A stretch of 64,000 bases of DNA from Palsa-506 sp963709075 (GCA_963709075.1 CAVPUY010000002.1:558001-622000), one strand, 5' to 3'; shown: positions 26,355 through 37,410, numbered from the stretch's first letter. The notes: generated from the sequence alone by a model not told the origin. A program made the numbers and translations.

Positions 26355-27282
26355 GTGAACCGGACCGGGCCTGGGTATCCCGAGGAAGGGGGTGGGGAGA
26401 TCGAGCTCGACGGCATCGGCAGGCTCGCCTCACCAGCCGGGCTCACCTCGCCAGCGCTGATCGCGGCGTTCGAGGGCTGGAATGACGCTGGCGAGGCGGC
26501 CAGCGGGGCGATCAGCCACCTCGACGGCGCCTGGGAGGCCAAGCCCATCGGGCGAGATCGATCCCGAGGACTTCTACGACTTCCAGGTGACCCGCCCGGT
26601 GATCGAGGTGTCCGAGGGCCGCACCGACCGGCTGGTCTGGCCGACCACCCGGCTGATCGCTGGCCAGGCCGGAGGGCATCGGCCGGGACCTGATCCTGGT
26701 GCACGGGATCGAGCCCAACATGCGCTGGCGGGCATTCAGCGAGGAGCTGGTCGGCGTCGTTCACCGAGCTCGGCGTCGAGCTGGTGATCCTGCTCGGCGC
26801 GCTGCTCGCCGACTCCCCGCACACCCGGCCGGTCCCGGTGACGGCCGCCGCCTCCGACGCCGAGCTGCCGCCAAGGAGCTGCACGTGATCCGGTGGAGTA
26901 CAAGGGACCGACCGGGATCGTGGGCGTGCTCCAGCACGCGTGCGCGGCGGCGGGCCTGCCGTCGGTCTCGCTGTGGGCCGCGGTGCCGCACTACGTGGCC
27001 CAGCCGCCGAGCCCCAAGGCCACGCTGGCACTGCTGCGCGGGGTCGAGGACATCCTGGATGCCACCTTGCCGCTGGCCGACCTGCCGGGTGAGGCCCGCG
27101 CCTGGGAACGCGGCGTGGACGAGCTGGCCGAGCAGGACACCGAGGTCGCCGACTACGTGCGGACCCTGGAAGAGGCCAAGGACGCCACCGATCTGCCGGA
27201 GGCCAGCGGTGACGCGATCGCCCGGGAGTTCGAGCGGTACCTGCGCCGCCGCGGCAACCGCGGCGAGCACGGCGGCCGCTAG
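26355..27282 (+). CDS. PAC2 (proteasome assembly chaperone-like) family protein, heavily frameshifted
   Basis: Homologue of archaeal/eukaryotic proteasome assembly chaperone 2 and of M. tuberculosis Rv2125; its bacterial role is not established. Across frames one reads IAAFEGWNDAGEAASGAISHL, EIDPEDFYDFQVTRPVIEV, LILVHGIEPNMRWRAFSEEL, FTELGVELVILLGALLADSPHTRPVPV, VEYKGPTGIVGVLQHACAAAGL and SVSLWAAVPHYVAQPPSPKATLALL. At least five indels separate these blocks (about 26552, 26671, 26759, 26867, 26892), both gains and losses. GTG 26355 is the best start; there is no good ribosome binding site. It ends convergent with SCO1664. Conservation between breaks argues for sequence error. Confidence 0.85.
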
Positions 27283-27295
27283 CCCGACCGGCCGG

Positions 27296-28089
27296 CTAGA
27301 TCGGCGGCCAGGGCGCCGGCCAGTCTTCCGGCGGGTACGGGTGCACCCGGTGCTTGAGCAGCAGCTCCAGCCGCTGCCGGGTCGCGGTCACCTCGTCGGC
27401 GGTGAGCCAGCCGGACAGCTCGGCGGTGAGCTCGCCGGTCTGCGAAGCACTGCTCCAGGTGCCGCAGCGCGGCGACCGCCGGCCCGGCAGGCTGCGCCCC
27501 GCCACTGCCACAGCACCGTGCGCAGCTTGTACTCTCGCCGAAGCAGACCCCGTGGTCGCAGCCGTACAGGTGCCCGTCGGGAGCGGCAGCAGGTGGCCGA
27601 TCTTGCGGTCGGCGTTGTTGACCACGGCGTCGAACACCGCCATCTGGCGCAGCGCCGGCGTGGTCGGTCGCGGCGGGCCAGCGCGAACAGGTCGATGGTC
27701 TCGTCGGCGTCGACCCACAGCTGGCACATGCCCGGGCCGAACGGGCCGTCGCGGAACACGGTGGGCGGGACCACGCGCGAAGCCCGCGGCCCGCGAGACC
27801 CCGTAGGCGGCCACCTCGCGGCCGGCCAGCGTGCCGTCCGGGAAGTCCCACAGCGGCCGCTCCCCCGCGACCGGCTTGTAGACGCAGGCCGCCTCGCGGC
27901 CGCCGTGCGCGGATCGTGCAGTACAGCGTGGCGTTCGACGCCTCCACCAGCCGGCCCTCGACCTCGAGCGTGCCGTTGCGAGCAGGTCGAGCGCCGCTCG
28001 CCTCGGCCGGGGTCCGGCTCGCGGTCGCGCGGCCGGCGGGCCCGGCTGCCCCGGCCCGCGTCTGACGGCCGGTGCGGCCGGTCAGGCAT
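27296..28089 (-). CDS. SCO1664 family protein (PI3/PI4-kinase-like fold), heavily frameshifted
   Basis: Member of an actinobacterial family (Rv2133c-like) annotated as distantly similar to phosphatidylinositol 3/4-kinases; the substrate is unknown. Readable blocks in successive frames are NGTLEVEGRLVEASNATLYCTI, VVPPTVFRDGPFGPGMCQLW, VDADETIDLFALARRD, MAVFDAVVNNADRKIGHLLPLP, HLYGCDHGVCFGES, YKLRTVLWQWRG and GWLTADEVTATRQRLELLLKHRVHPYP. NNADRK and YGCDHG correspond to the kinase catalytic and metal-binding loops (inference). ATG 28089 overlaps the DUF3090 stop by eight bases, so the two are coupled. Many indels are present. Confidence 0.82.
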
Positions 28090-28640
28090 GGCCGACCCGG
28101 TGGCCGTTCTGCCGCGGGCAGACATGCCCGGCGGGGTCCAGCGGCAGCCCGCACAGCGGGCACGGCGGCCGTCCCTGGCTGACGATCTGGATCGCCCGCC
28201 GCGAGAACGCGCGGGCCGACGCCGCCGTGATCCGCACCCGCAGCACCGCCGGACCGTCCTCGGGGAGTCGTCGGTCAGCGGCTCGACCGGCGTCTCGGTC
28301 TCCTCCTGTGCCTCGATGACGACCCGCTCGCCGTCCGGGTCCCAGGCCAGCGCGATGGCCCCGACCCGGAAATCCTCCATCAGCGGCAGGTCCAGCGGCG
28401 CGTCGTCGGCCAGGCTGGCCGGCGCCGCGGCCGGCAGGCCGCCTGGCCGCCGCTGCGCCGCAGCACCTCGTCGAGCAGCTCATCCAGCCGCTCGGCCAGC
28501 AGGCTGACCTGCACCTTCTCCAGCGCGACGCTGGTCACCCGGCCGGACGCGCTGGCCTGCAGGTAGAACGTCCGCTCACCCGGCTGGCCGACCGTCCCGG
28601 CCACGAACCGTTCCGGCGGGTCATACGAATAGACCGGCAT
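28082..28640 (-). CDS. DUF3090 family protein (about two frameshifts)
   Basis: Conserved actinobacterial protein of unknown function, equivalent to Rv2134c. The N-terminus MPVYSYDPPERFVAGTVGQPGERTFYLQA is diagnostic; then VALEKVQVSLLAERLDELLDEVL, FRVGAIALAWDPDGERVVIEAQEE and ARAFSRRAIQIVSQGRPPCPLCGLPLDPAGHVCPRQNGH. The two CxxC-type pairs (CPLC, and HVCPRQNGH) look like a small zinc knuckle at the C-terminus. Breaks lie near 28440 and 28262. AGGAG lies four bases before ATG 28640. It sits in a fixed order with the histidine phosphatase upstream and SCO1664 downstream. Confidence 0.87.
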
Positions 28641-28733
28641 GACTCCTATCCTCCCGCTCCGCCGCCGACCATCGCGTCGCCCTCGGCCCCGGCGCGCCGT
28701 GGCCTGGCCTTCGCGCGGCTGGCTGCCGGCGAC

Positions 28734-29350
28734 TCAGATGCCGTTGCCGCCGGTGTCGTTCATCCGCAGCAGGAACGGCCGCAGCGGGGTGTACCGGATG
28801 ATGGTCAGCGAACAGGGGTCGACCTGAATCCGTTGGCAACATGTCGAGGTGCATGCCAAGGCTGTCGGCGATGATGGCTTTGATCACATCGCCGTGCGAG
28901 CAGATCGACATAGGCCGCGTCCTGGCCCAGCTTCTCGTTCCAGTCGCGTACGGCGCCGACCGCCCGGTCCTGCATGTCCAGCATGACTCGCCGTCCGGCC
29001 GGGAAACATCACCGCGCTCGGGTGTGCCTGGACGACCCGCCAGAGCGGGTCCCTGGCCAGCACCTTCAGCGGCTGACCGGTCCAGTCGCCGTACTTGCAC
29101 TCACCGACGCCGCTCGTCCTCGGTCACCGCGCGCGGCCTCGTGCGCGGCGGCGATCGCGTCGGCGGTCTGCCGGCACCGGTCCAGCGGGCTGCTGATGAT
29201 CGCGTCCAGCGGGACGGCGGCCAGCCTGGCCGCCAGCGCCGCCGCCTGCGCCCGGCCGCGGTCGTCCAGGGGGATGCCGGGCGTCCAGCCGGTCAGACGC
29301 GTGCCGGTCGTGGCCGTCAGGCCGTGCCGCACCAGCAGGACCAAGGTCAC
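28734..29350 (-). CDS. Histidine phosphatase family protein (MSMEG_4193-type putative phosphomutase), frameshifted
   Basis: Two-histidine phosphatase related to Rv2135c. The catalytic N-terminus is LVLLVRHGLTATTGTRLTGWTPGIPLDDRG with the RHG motif. Then come LDAIISSPLDRCRQTADAI, a CKYGDWTGQPLKVLARDPLW segment, HPSAVMFPGGES, SHGDVIKAIIADSLGMHLDM (second catalytic His) and the characteristic end RIQVDPCSLTIIRYTPLRPF-LLRMNDTGGNGI. Several indels (for example near 29107 and 28900) break the frame. GTG 29350 has TAGAGT eight bases upstream. It is first in the phosphatase-DUF3090-SCO1664 run; the physiological substrate is unknown. Confidence 0.85.
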
Positions 29351-29358
29351 GCCCCATG

Positions 29359-29364
29359 ACTCTA
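29359..29364 (-). promoter_or_regulatory. -10 hexamer for histidine phosphatase-DUF3090-SCO1664 operon
   Basis: TAGAGT on the minus strand, eight bases before GTG 29350. It is the only promoter-like sequence seen ahead of the three-gene run. Confidence 0.35.
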
Positions 29365-29421
29365 GGGGCTGCCCGCGCGCTGCCGGGATCCGCTGGCCGC
29401 TAGGCGTCGGTGAGCCGAGGC

Positions 29422-29973
29422 TCAGCCGCAGCCGAAGCTGACCAGGTCGACCGGCGTGCACCGGGACCGGGCTCGCTGACCCGCCAGCCGTTGAGCCGGG
29501 TGCCGTTGGTGGAGCCGAGGTCGTCAGCCGCCAGCCCGCCGGCCGTCGCGGCTCAGGCCGGCGTGCCAGCGGGACACCGTCAGGTCGGCGAGCACAGGTC
29601 GCAGGCCGCTCGCGGCCGATGGTGAACAGGATCGCGGCCGGACGGGAACAGGCAGCTCGGCGGCGGCCGCTGCAGGCGGCGCCTGCCGGCGCGGCGGCGC
29701 GCCGGGCCGCCGCCTGCCAGCGCGCGGCGGTCCCGCTGCGCCGGCGACCGCCCCGGTCAGCGCTCGGCCGGCGGCGGCGCGGGCATGTCGGCCAGGGCCC
29801 GGCGAGCTCGCGCTGCCCGCGGGCGCGCAGCGCGGCGTCGATGCGGAAGACGAAGGTCTCGTGGTCCGCCGGCCCTCGGCGAAACGGTCCCCCAGCTCGT
29901 CCAGGACCTGTTCCCGCTCGGCGTCCGACGCGCGGGACTGGCAACGGCGCCGAGAGGCTGGCCGGCTGCCCAT
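29422..29973 (-). CDS. DUF1707 and FHA domain protein (frameshifted)
   Basis: The N-terminal DUF1707 domain (SRASDAEREQVLDELGDRFAEGRLDHETFVFRIDAALRARGQREL when frames are joined) is common in actinobacterial membrane-associated or regulatory proteins. A Pro/Ala/Arg-rich linker leads to a C-terminal FHA domain, which binds phosphothreonine: LTVSRWHAGLSRDGR, then DLGSTNGTRLNGWRVSEPVPV. The FHA Ser-x-x-His and Asn-Gly signatures are intact. Three or more indels split the coding text, which ends GCG before the stop at 29422. ATG 29973 lies nine bases after the oppF stop, so it may be transcribed from the opp operon. A kinase-linked signalling role is inference. Confidence 0.8.
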
Positions 29974-29982
29974 GGCGAAGTA

Positions 29983-31051
29983 TCAGCCGGCCGGGCCTCC
30001 GGCCCGGCACAGCTCAGCCCGGCCGCCCCGCAGCGACGGATCAGGGACGCGGCGGCGGCCGAGGTCGACGCGCGCGCCGACCGGGTTCTGCAGCGGGAAG
30101 TGGCACGCGGCCAGGTGGCCCTTCGCGGCGAACGGCCTCATCAGCGGCTCGACCTCGGCGCAGATCTCCTGCGGCCAGCGGGCAGCGGGTGCGGAACCGG
30201 CAGCCCGACGGCGGGTTGATGGCGCTGGGCAGCTCGCCCGTGACGCCCGCGCTTGACCTTGGCCTTCTCGGCGACCGGGTCGGCGACCGGCGCGGAGTCG
30301 AGCAGGCCCCGGGTGTAGGGGTGCGCCGGGCGCAGGTACACCTCCTCGGCCGGGCCGACCTCGACCAGCTTGCCCAGGTACATGACGCCGATCTTGCTCG
30401 GACAGGTAGCGGACCACGCCGAGGTCGTGCGAGATGAACAGGTAGGTCAGCCCGAGCTCGCGCTGCAGGTCCTCATCATGTTGAGCACCTGGGCCTGGAT
30501 CGAGACGTCCAGTGCCGAGACCGGCTCGTCGGCGACGATCAGCTGCGGGGACAGCATCAGCGCGCGGGCGAAGCCGAGCCGCTGGCGCTGGCCGCCGGAG
30601 AACTCGTGCGGGTAGCGATCGGCCGCCGAGCGAGGCAGCCCGACCTGGTCCAGCATCTCGCCGACCCGCTGCGCTGCTCCTGCTTGCGAGCCGATGCCCT
30701 GGATGACGAGCGGCTCGCGCAGGATCGTGCCGGCCCGCATCCGCGGGTCCAGGGAGGCGTAGGAGTCCTGGAACATGAGCTGGATGTTCCGGCGCTCCCG
30801 CCGGTACTCGCGGCCGCTGCTCTTCGCCAGGTCCTTGCCCTCGAAGTTGATCGACCCGCTAGTCGGCTTCTCCAGGCCGACGACCAGCTTGCCGATCGTG
30901 GTCTTGCCGCAGCCAGACTCGCCGACCAGGCCGAAGGTCTCGCCGCTGCGGATAGTGAAGTTCACGTCGGCGACCGCGCTGAGCCAGCCGACCCGCCGCT
31001 GCAGCACGGCGCCCCTGGTGACCGGGTAGTCCTTGACCAGGTGCTCGACAT

Positions 31052-31061
<10 letters not shown>
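29983..31061 (-). CDS. Peptide ABC transporter ATP-binding protein, OppF/DppF type (frameshifted)
   Basis: Second ATPase of an oligopeptide/dipeptide importer. The text to about 30470 is intact: LVKDYPVTRGAVLQRRVG, Walker A GLVGESGCGKTTIGK, Q-loop NIQLMFQDSYASLDPR, signature HEFSGGQRQRLGFARAL and Walker B LIVADEPVSALDVS. It then shifts through LGLTYLFISHDLGVVRYL, VMYLGKLVEVGPAEEVYLRPAHPYTRGLLDSAP and a Cys-bearing oligopeptide-transporter C-terminal domain. The likely start is GTG 31061, which overlaps the oppD stop by ten bases. Breaks near 30465, 30390, 30245 and 30180 are inferred from frame changes. Substrate range cannot be told. Confidence 0.88.
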
Positions 31062-32112
<1,051 letters not shown>

Positions 32113-32125
32113 TAGGTCCCTTTCC

Positions 32126-33083
32126 CTACCGGCGCTGCAGCCGGGTCTCGAAGGCGTCGCGCAGCGCGTCGCCAATGAAGTTGAAGCCATGACGGTCATG
32201 ATGATGACGATTCCGGCCGGGTAGATAAGCCACCAGTAGTCGAGCCGGATCAGGTAGGTCAGCCCGTCCGACAGCATCGTCGCCCCAGTCGGTCGCGGCG
32301 GCTGGACGCCGAGGCCCAGGAAGCCAGGCCGGACAGGATCAGGATCGAGTCGGCGACCGCGAACGTGGCCTGCACGATGATCGTGCCGATCGCGTTCGGC
32401 ACGATGTGCCGCACGACCGCGCGGGAGCTGCCGGCCGCCGATGACCTTGACCGCCTGCACGTACTCCCTGGTGCGCAGCGAGAGCGTCTCGCCGCGGACC
32501 AGCCGGGCCACGCCCGGCCAGTAGAACACGGCGATGAAGAAGATCATGGTCAGCCGTGTCCGGGTGGAAGAGCACGGACAGGATGATCAGCACGAAGATG
32601 AACGGGATCGACAGCACCGCGTCGACGATGCGCATCATGAACGAGTCGACCATGCCGCCGGCGAACCCGGAGACGGCGCCGTAGAGGGTGCCGAGAGGAC
32701 ACGACACGAACGCGGCGGCGAAGCCGACCTCCAGCGAGGTCTGGCCGCCGACCATGAGCCTGCCGAGCTGGTCGTAGCCGAGGTCGTCGCAGCCCAGCAG
32801 GTGCTGGGCGCTCGGCGTGCAGTAGGATCTGGTCAGGGTGGTGTTGACCTGGTGGGTGTGGTAGATCAGCGGCCCGACGAAGCAGAACAGCACGATGAAG
32901 ATCACGAAGCCGAGGCCGGCCAGCGCCAGCCGGTTCTCGGCGAAGACCTCCCAGCCGCGCCGGAACATGCTGCGCGGCTTGCGCGGCCTGCTGGCGCCCC
33001 CCCGTGGCGTCGGGGCGCCGCAGCGTGCCGGGCGAGGCGAGCGGATCGACTGCCGTCTGCGGGATCGGCGGAATCATGGCCAT
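32126..33083 (-). CDS. Peptide ABC transporter permease, OppC/DppC type (frameshifted)
   Basis: Inner-membrane permease. Readable parts are MFRRGWEVFAENRLALAGLGFVIFIVLFCFVGPL, the family loop SYCTPSAQHLLGCDDLGYDQLGRLMVGGQTSLEVGF, FMMRIVDAVLSIPFIFVLIIL, the EAA-type coupling region FYWPGVARLVRGETLSLRTREYVQAVKVIGG and DYWWLIYPAGIVIIMTVMA, ending LRDAFETRLQRR. ATG 33083 shares one base with the oppB stop (TGATG). Indels occur near 33000, 32570, 32430, 32300 and 32190. Topology is the usual six-helix permease with a large periplasmic loop after helix 1. Confidence 0.87.
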
Positions 33084-34022
33084 CAGCTGTACCTCACCCT
33101 CGGGTCGAGCACCGCGTACCCAATGTCGGCCAGCAGGTTCCCGAGGATCGTGGCCAGGGTGGCGAGGACCGTGAACGCGAGCAGCACCTGGTAGTCAACG
33201 TTCAGCGCCGCGTTGTAGAACGCAGCCCCATGCCCGGATAGTTGAACACCACCTCGATGAAGATCGCGCCGCCGACCAGACGGGGCAGCGAGAGGCCGAG
33301 CAGGGTGACGATCGAGATCAGCGAGTTGCGGAAGACGTGCCCCCAGAGCACCCGCCGCTCGCTGGCGCCCTTGGCCCGGGCCGTCCGGACGTAGTCCTGC
33401 ACGATGTTGTCCATCACCGAGGAGCGCATGAACCTGCTCCACAGCGCGAACGCACGAACGCGTAGGTCGCCACCGGCAGCACCAGGGCGACCGGGTCGGA
33501 CAGGATCGCGCCGATCGTGGTGGCCTGCGGCGCGAACGGCGGGAACAGGTGCAGGTCGATGGCGAACCACTGGACGAGCAGCAGGCCGACGAAGAACGTC
33601 GGGGAGCCGTAGCCGATGAAGCCGATGCCGGTCACACGTGGTCGATGGCCGTGTACCGCCGCACCGCCTGGAAGATGCCGAGCGGGACGCCGATCAGCAG
33701 CGCGACCGCGGTGCCGATGACGGCCAGCACGACGGTCCGCGGCAGCCGGGCCACAGGTCGAGACCGACGGGCTGTGCTTGATGTCAAAGCCGAAGTTGCC
33801 GTGCAGCAGCTGCCACAGCCACTTGACGTACTGCACGTAGAGCGGCTGGTCGAAGCCCCACGCGTTGGAGTCGGCGGCGACCTCGGCCGGGGTCGCCCGG
33901 AGGCCGAGCAGCGCCCGGACCTCGCCGCCAGGCACAAGGTGCACGAGGGCCACGTGAATGAGCGTCACGATGAAGGTGACGACCATGGTCTGTATGACCC
34001 GCCGGATCAGGAACCCGGTCAC
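33083..34022 (-). CDS. Peptide ABC transporter permease, OppB/DppB type (frameshifted)
   Basis: Inner-membrane permease partner of OppC. The start is GTG 34022 (TGFLIRRVIQTMVVTFIVTLIHVALVHLVPGG). It has the long first loop with WGFDQPLYVQYVKWLWQLLHGNFGFD, then IGFIGYGSPTFFVGLLLVQWFAIDLHLFPPF. The coupling segment is VQDYVRTARAKGASERRVLWGHVFRNSLISIVTLLGLSLPRLVGGAIFIEVVFNYPGMG, followed by VDYQVLLAFTVLATLATILGNLLADIGYAVLDPRVRYS. Indels lie near 33755, 33640, 33460 and 33230. It overlaps oppC by one base and follows the oppA gene after a 240-base gap that contains a hairpin. Confidence 0.88.
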
Positions 34023-34262
34023 TGCTGCCCCGCCATCCGGCCGTCCGGCCTGCGCCTGGACTGCGGCCACCTCAACACCGACGGCCGCAGCCGCCTGCGC
34101 GCGTCAGTGCCGGCAGCTCTGGCGACAGATTGCATCGGGCTGCCTCTCATAGTGCGCCGACCATATGCCTATTCCAGCCTGGTCCGGACCGGCCGCCGCG
34201 CTGGCCGTGTGCCAGCGGCGGCGGCCAAGGCCCGGACTACTGTCCTTACTGACTTCAGCAGG
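34023..34262 (-). promoter_or_regulatory. oppA-oppB intergenic region with a long GC hairpin
   Basis: No gene is seen here. The arms GGCCGCCGCGCTGG (34191-34204) and CCAGCGGCGGCGGCC (34212-34226) pair with a single bulge around a 7-base loop, 37 bases past the oppA stop. A stable hairpin here commonly lowers read-through from a binding-protein gene into permease genes. No T-run follows, so a full terminator is unlikely. Confidence 0.4.
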
Positions 34263-36146
34263 CTACTTGGCTGAAGGCCAGTACTCGGGGAAGCAGCGTG
34301 AGAGCGGGTTAAGCGTGACGTTGTGCAGCTTGCTGCTTGACCGCCTGGATCGTGTACGTGTTCGGCGTCCAGATGAACGGCAGTTGCTCGCCGTGTAGGT
34401 GGCGTAGTTGTGGAACGTCGCTCAGGCTGCTGCTGGTGTGCGTCGCGTTGATCAGCTTGTCCATCGTCGGGTCGGAGTAGTTGCCCGAGTTGGTCGGCGG
34501 CCGGTCGCGAACAGCGGCTCGCCGGTCGGCTCGAAGCCCGGGCCGTTGAAGACCCAGCCGCCGAAGGCGTACATGAACGTCCACTTCAGGCCTGCGTCGG
34601 CTTGCACGGCGCGGTGTCGCCGAGATCGTGTTGAACGTCTGCCCGCCAGGTTGAGCTCGATGCCGGCCTTGCTGGCGTCGGACTTGTAGGTGTGCCATCT
34701 CCGCCTGAGTCGCGATTGCCGGTGGAGTAGGCCATGGTGAACTTGGCCTGCGTGGCCCTTCGTGATGCCGGTGCCGCAATTGCGCCGGGTCCTGCGGACT
34801 CACAGGTCAGCACGCCGCCGACAACCTGTCCAGCCGTGGCTGTCAGCAGCGACTTCGGCCTTGGCGGTGTCGAACGGGTACGGGCCCTGGCGCGTTCTCC
34901 CTCATGGTCGGGGGCGCCCACTGGTTCCTCGGCGGCGTATTCGGGACGCCCGCGAGTTCGGGACGGCGTAGCCGCGGAAGATCGGCCTTGTCGATGCCGG
35001 GCTGGTCGTTCAGCATCTGCAGGGCCTGCCGGAAGTACAGCTGCCTGGACCATGGGCCTACCGTCGGGTTGTTGAAGTTGGGTGGGCGTAGTAGATGCCG
35101 AACGAGTAGAAGGGCTGCAGGTTGTAGCCGCTGCCCAGCGGGTTGGTCGCCGGCAGGAAGCGCGCTGGTCCCGGCTCGGCGGCAGGTCCGCCGACGGGAC
35201 GTAGCCGAGGTCAGCGCGCCGGTCTTCAGCGCGGTGTACATCGGCCGAGTCGCCGGTGTAGGTCACGAACTTGAGCTGGCGACGAGCTTCGGCTTGGGGC
35301 TGCCGGAGTACGCCTTGTTCGGCACGAACGTGTAGTTGCCCGCGGTGTTGTAGCTGGACAGCTTCCACGGCCCGTCAACGACCTGCCAGAGCGGGCTGGT
35401 CGCGTAGGTCGCGGTGTCCTTGTTCTGGGCGGTCATGAACGTGTAGACCGCCTTGCACTTGGCCCAGCCGTCGGCCGCGCTGTCGGTGATGCAGCCGCCG
35501 CTGCCCGGCTTGGCGCCCAGGCGGTGACGTCCCAGGACTTCCGGCATCGGGGTAGGCTCAGCCAGCTGGTTGTAGGTGAACCAGATGCTGGAGTAGGCCT
35601 TGTTGAGCTGGAACGTGACCTGGTTCGGGCCCGGTGGCCTTGTAGGAGACCACGTTGTCCGGCAGCAGGCCGGGCGTGTAGCCGGCGTACCAGTTCGCCT
35701 TCTCGGCCTCGAGCATGTTCATGTAGAAGCATCAGGCTCTTGGCGTCAACGGTCTCGCCGTCGGACCACTTCCAGCCCTTCATGTTGATCACGACGGTCT
35801 TGCCGCCGTTGCTGTACACCGGCGCGTTGGCCGGCGACAGCGGGTAGTTGATCGAGATCGAGCTGCTGGTGTTGTTGCCGAACATGTACAGCGGCCGGTA
35901 CATGAGCCACTGGAAGTGCTCGGAGTTGTAAACGCTGTGCGTTGGTGATCGCGTAGAACGGGAAGATCCAGTTGGCGCGGTGCCCGGCGGAGCGCGACCG
36001 TCGCCGTGCCGCCCTTGACGGCGGTGCCCGACGAGACTCGGTGGCTGCTGCTGCCGCTGCTGGCCCCGCAGCCCGCGGCCAGCAGGGCGACTGCCGCGAC
36101 GGCGGCTACCCCCGCCAGGCGCTATCTTGCGTCTGCGTTGAAACAT
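34263..36146 (-). CDS. Peptide ABC transporter substrate-binding lipoprotein, OppA/DppA type (heavily frameshifted)
   Basis: Extracellular solute-binding protein family 5. ATG 36146 follows AAGGAG by five bases. The repaired N-terminus is an Arg-rich n-region, a hydrophobic stretch and lipobox LLAAGC, then a Ser-rich linker. Recognisable blocks are HSVYNSEHFQWLMYRPLYMFGNN, NGGKTVVINMKGWKWSDGETVDAKS, TYATSPLWQVVDGPWKLSSYNTAGNYTFVPNKAYSGSPKPK, YFRQALQMLNDQPGI and the C-terminus PEYWPSAK. The KWSDGE and DGPWKL segments are family hallmarks. About ten or more indels occur in 1.9 kb. It heads the opp operon; the AT-rich region upstream is the likely promoter. Confidence 0.85.
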
Positions 36147-36237
36147 GTGAACTCCTTCGTGGGCGCGTGGCACGCATGCGCCGCCGGTGAGATGCCCAAC
36201 AGCTTCATGCTCACGCTGACCCACCTGCATCAGCCAA

Positions 36238-36300
36238 GATCCTAAAGACCATTTTTTTTGATCTAATACGTTTTTCTTATTATTACCTTATAGCGTAGTT
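36238..36300. promoter_or_regulatory. AT-rich island upstream of oppA
   Basis: About 63 bases at roughly three-quarters A+T, including a T8 tract at 36253-36260, in a genome near 70% GC. On the minus strand it holds TATAAG and TATTAG, either of which could be a -10 for oppA. Such islands are also typical targets of Lsr2-type silencers. The rest of the gap to 36645 holds no gene that I can see. Confidence 0.45.
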
Positions 36301-36645
36301 AGGCCGGTTCTACGCCAAACAGCCAGCCCGATAGCCGGTGCGCCGAACTCCGGCCCATAACTGCGCCGCGCGTCAGCGCGCACTGTCGTCCCGGTCACGG
36401 TTCGCTCAGAGAGTATTTCACTGATGCCGATTCGATACGGGAAATGTCACAAGTTCCTATCGATTCGTCGCAGGCCATCGCTGGTCCTGTGCGCTAAAAT
36501 TGCTAAGTTGGGCGGTTTGCTACGTTCCTGATTTTCCCGTCATGCGATGCGGCCAGCTTCCCGCTCCGCGCCCGGGCGCACGACCACATCAGGCATCGGG
36601 CTACTGACGGGAAGATCACCGAGTAGCCGGCCGCGGGCTATCCGG

Positions 36646-37410
36646 TCAGCCGCCGATGGCGTGCACGCCGCCGTCGACGTGCACGATCTCCCCGGTCGTC
36701 GCCGGGAACCAGTCCGAAAGCAGCGCCACGCAGGCCCGCGCGGCCGGCTCGGGGTTGGCCAGGTCCCAGCCGAGCGGCGCCCGCTCGCCCACACGCCCTC
36801 GAACTGCATCGAAGCCGGGGATGCTGCGCGCGGCCATGGTCTTCAGCGGGCCGGCGGACATCAGGTTGACCCGGATGCCGCGCGGCCCGAGGTCGCGCGC
36901 GAGGTACCGGGCGGACGATTCCAGGCCGGCCTTGGCCACGCCCATCCAGTCGTAGGCCGGCCAGGCCACGGCTGGCGTCGAAGTCCATCCCGACGATCGC
37001 GCCGCCCGGCCCCATCAGCGGCAGCGCCGCCATCGCCAGCGACTTCAGCGAGTAGGCGGACACGTGCAGCGCGATCGCCACGTCCTGCCAGGGGGTATGC
37101 AGGAAGTTGCCGCCGAGCGCCGACTGCGGCGCGTTGCCGATGCCGTGCACGACGCCGTCGAGCCCGTCCACGTGCTCGGACACGCGGTCGGCCAGCGAGC
37201 CAGCTGGTCGGCGTCGGTCACGTCAAGCTCGAGCACCGGCGGCGGCTCGGGCAGCCGCCTGGCGATCCGCTCGACCAGGCTGAGCCGGCCGAAGCCGGTC
37301 AGCACCACGGTGGCGCCTTCCTGCTGGGCGATCCGCGCGACATGAAACGCGATCGAGGCGTCGGTGAGCACGCCGGTGACCAGGATCCGCTTGCCGTCCA
37401 GGATTCCCAT
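36646..37410 (-). CDS. fabI: Enoyl-[acyl-carrier-protein] reductase, FabI/InhA type (frameshifted)
   Basis: NADH-dependent reductase of the last step of the fatty-acid elongation cycle. The N-terminus is MGILDGKRILVTGVLTDASIAFHVARIAQQEGATVVLTGF with the SDR cofactor site. Then come LDVTDADQLA, VDGLDGVVHGIGNAPQSALGGNF, AYSLKSLAMAALPLM, and the active site YDWMGVAKAGLESSARYLARDLGPRGIRVNLMSAGPLKTMAARSIPGF, where Tyr and Lys are six residues apart as in InhA. It ends EIVHVDGGVHAIGG. Breaks are near 37200, 36970 and 36800. AAGGGA lies six bases before ATG 37410. It follows fabG by 51 bases, the mabA-inhA order of mycobacteria. Confidence 0.92.
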
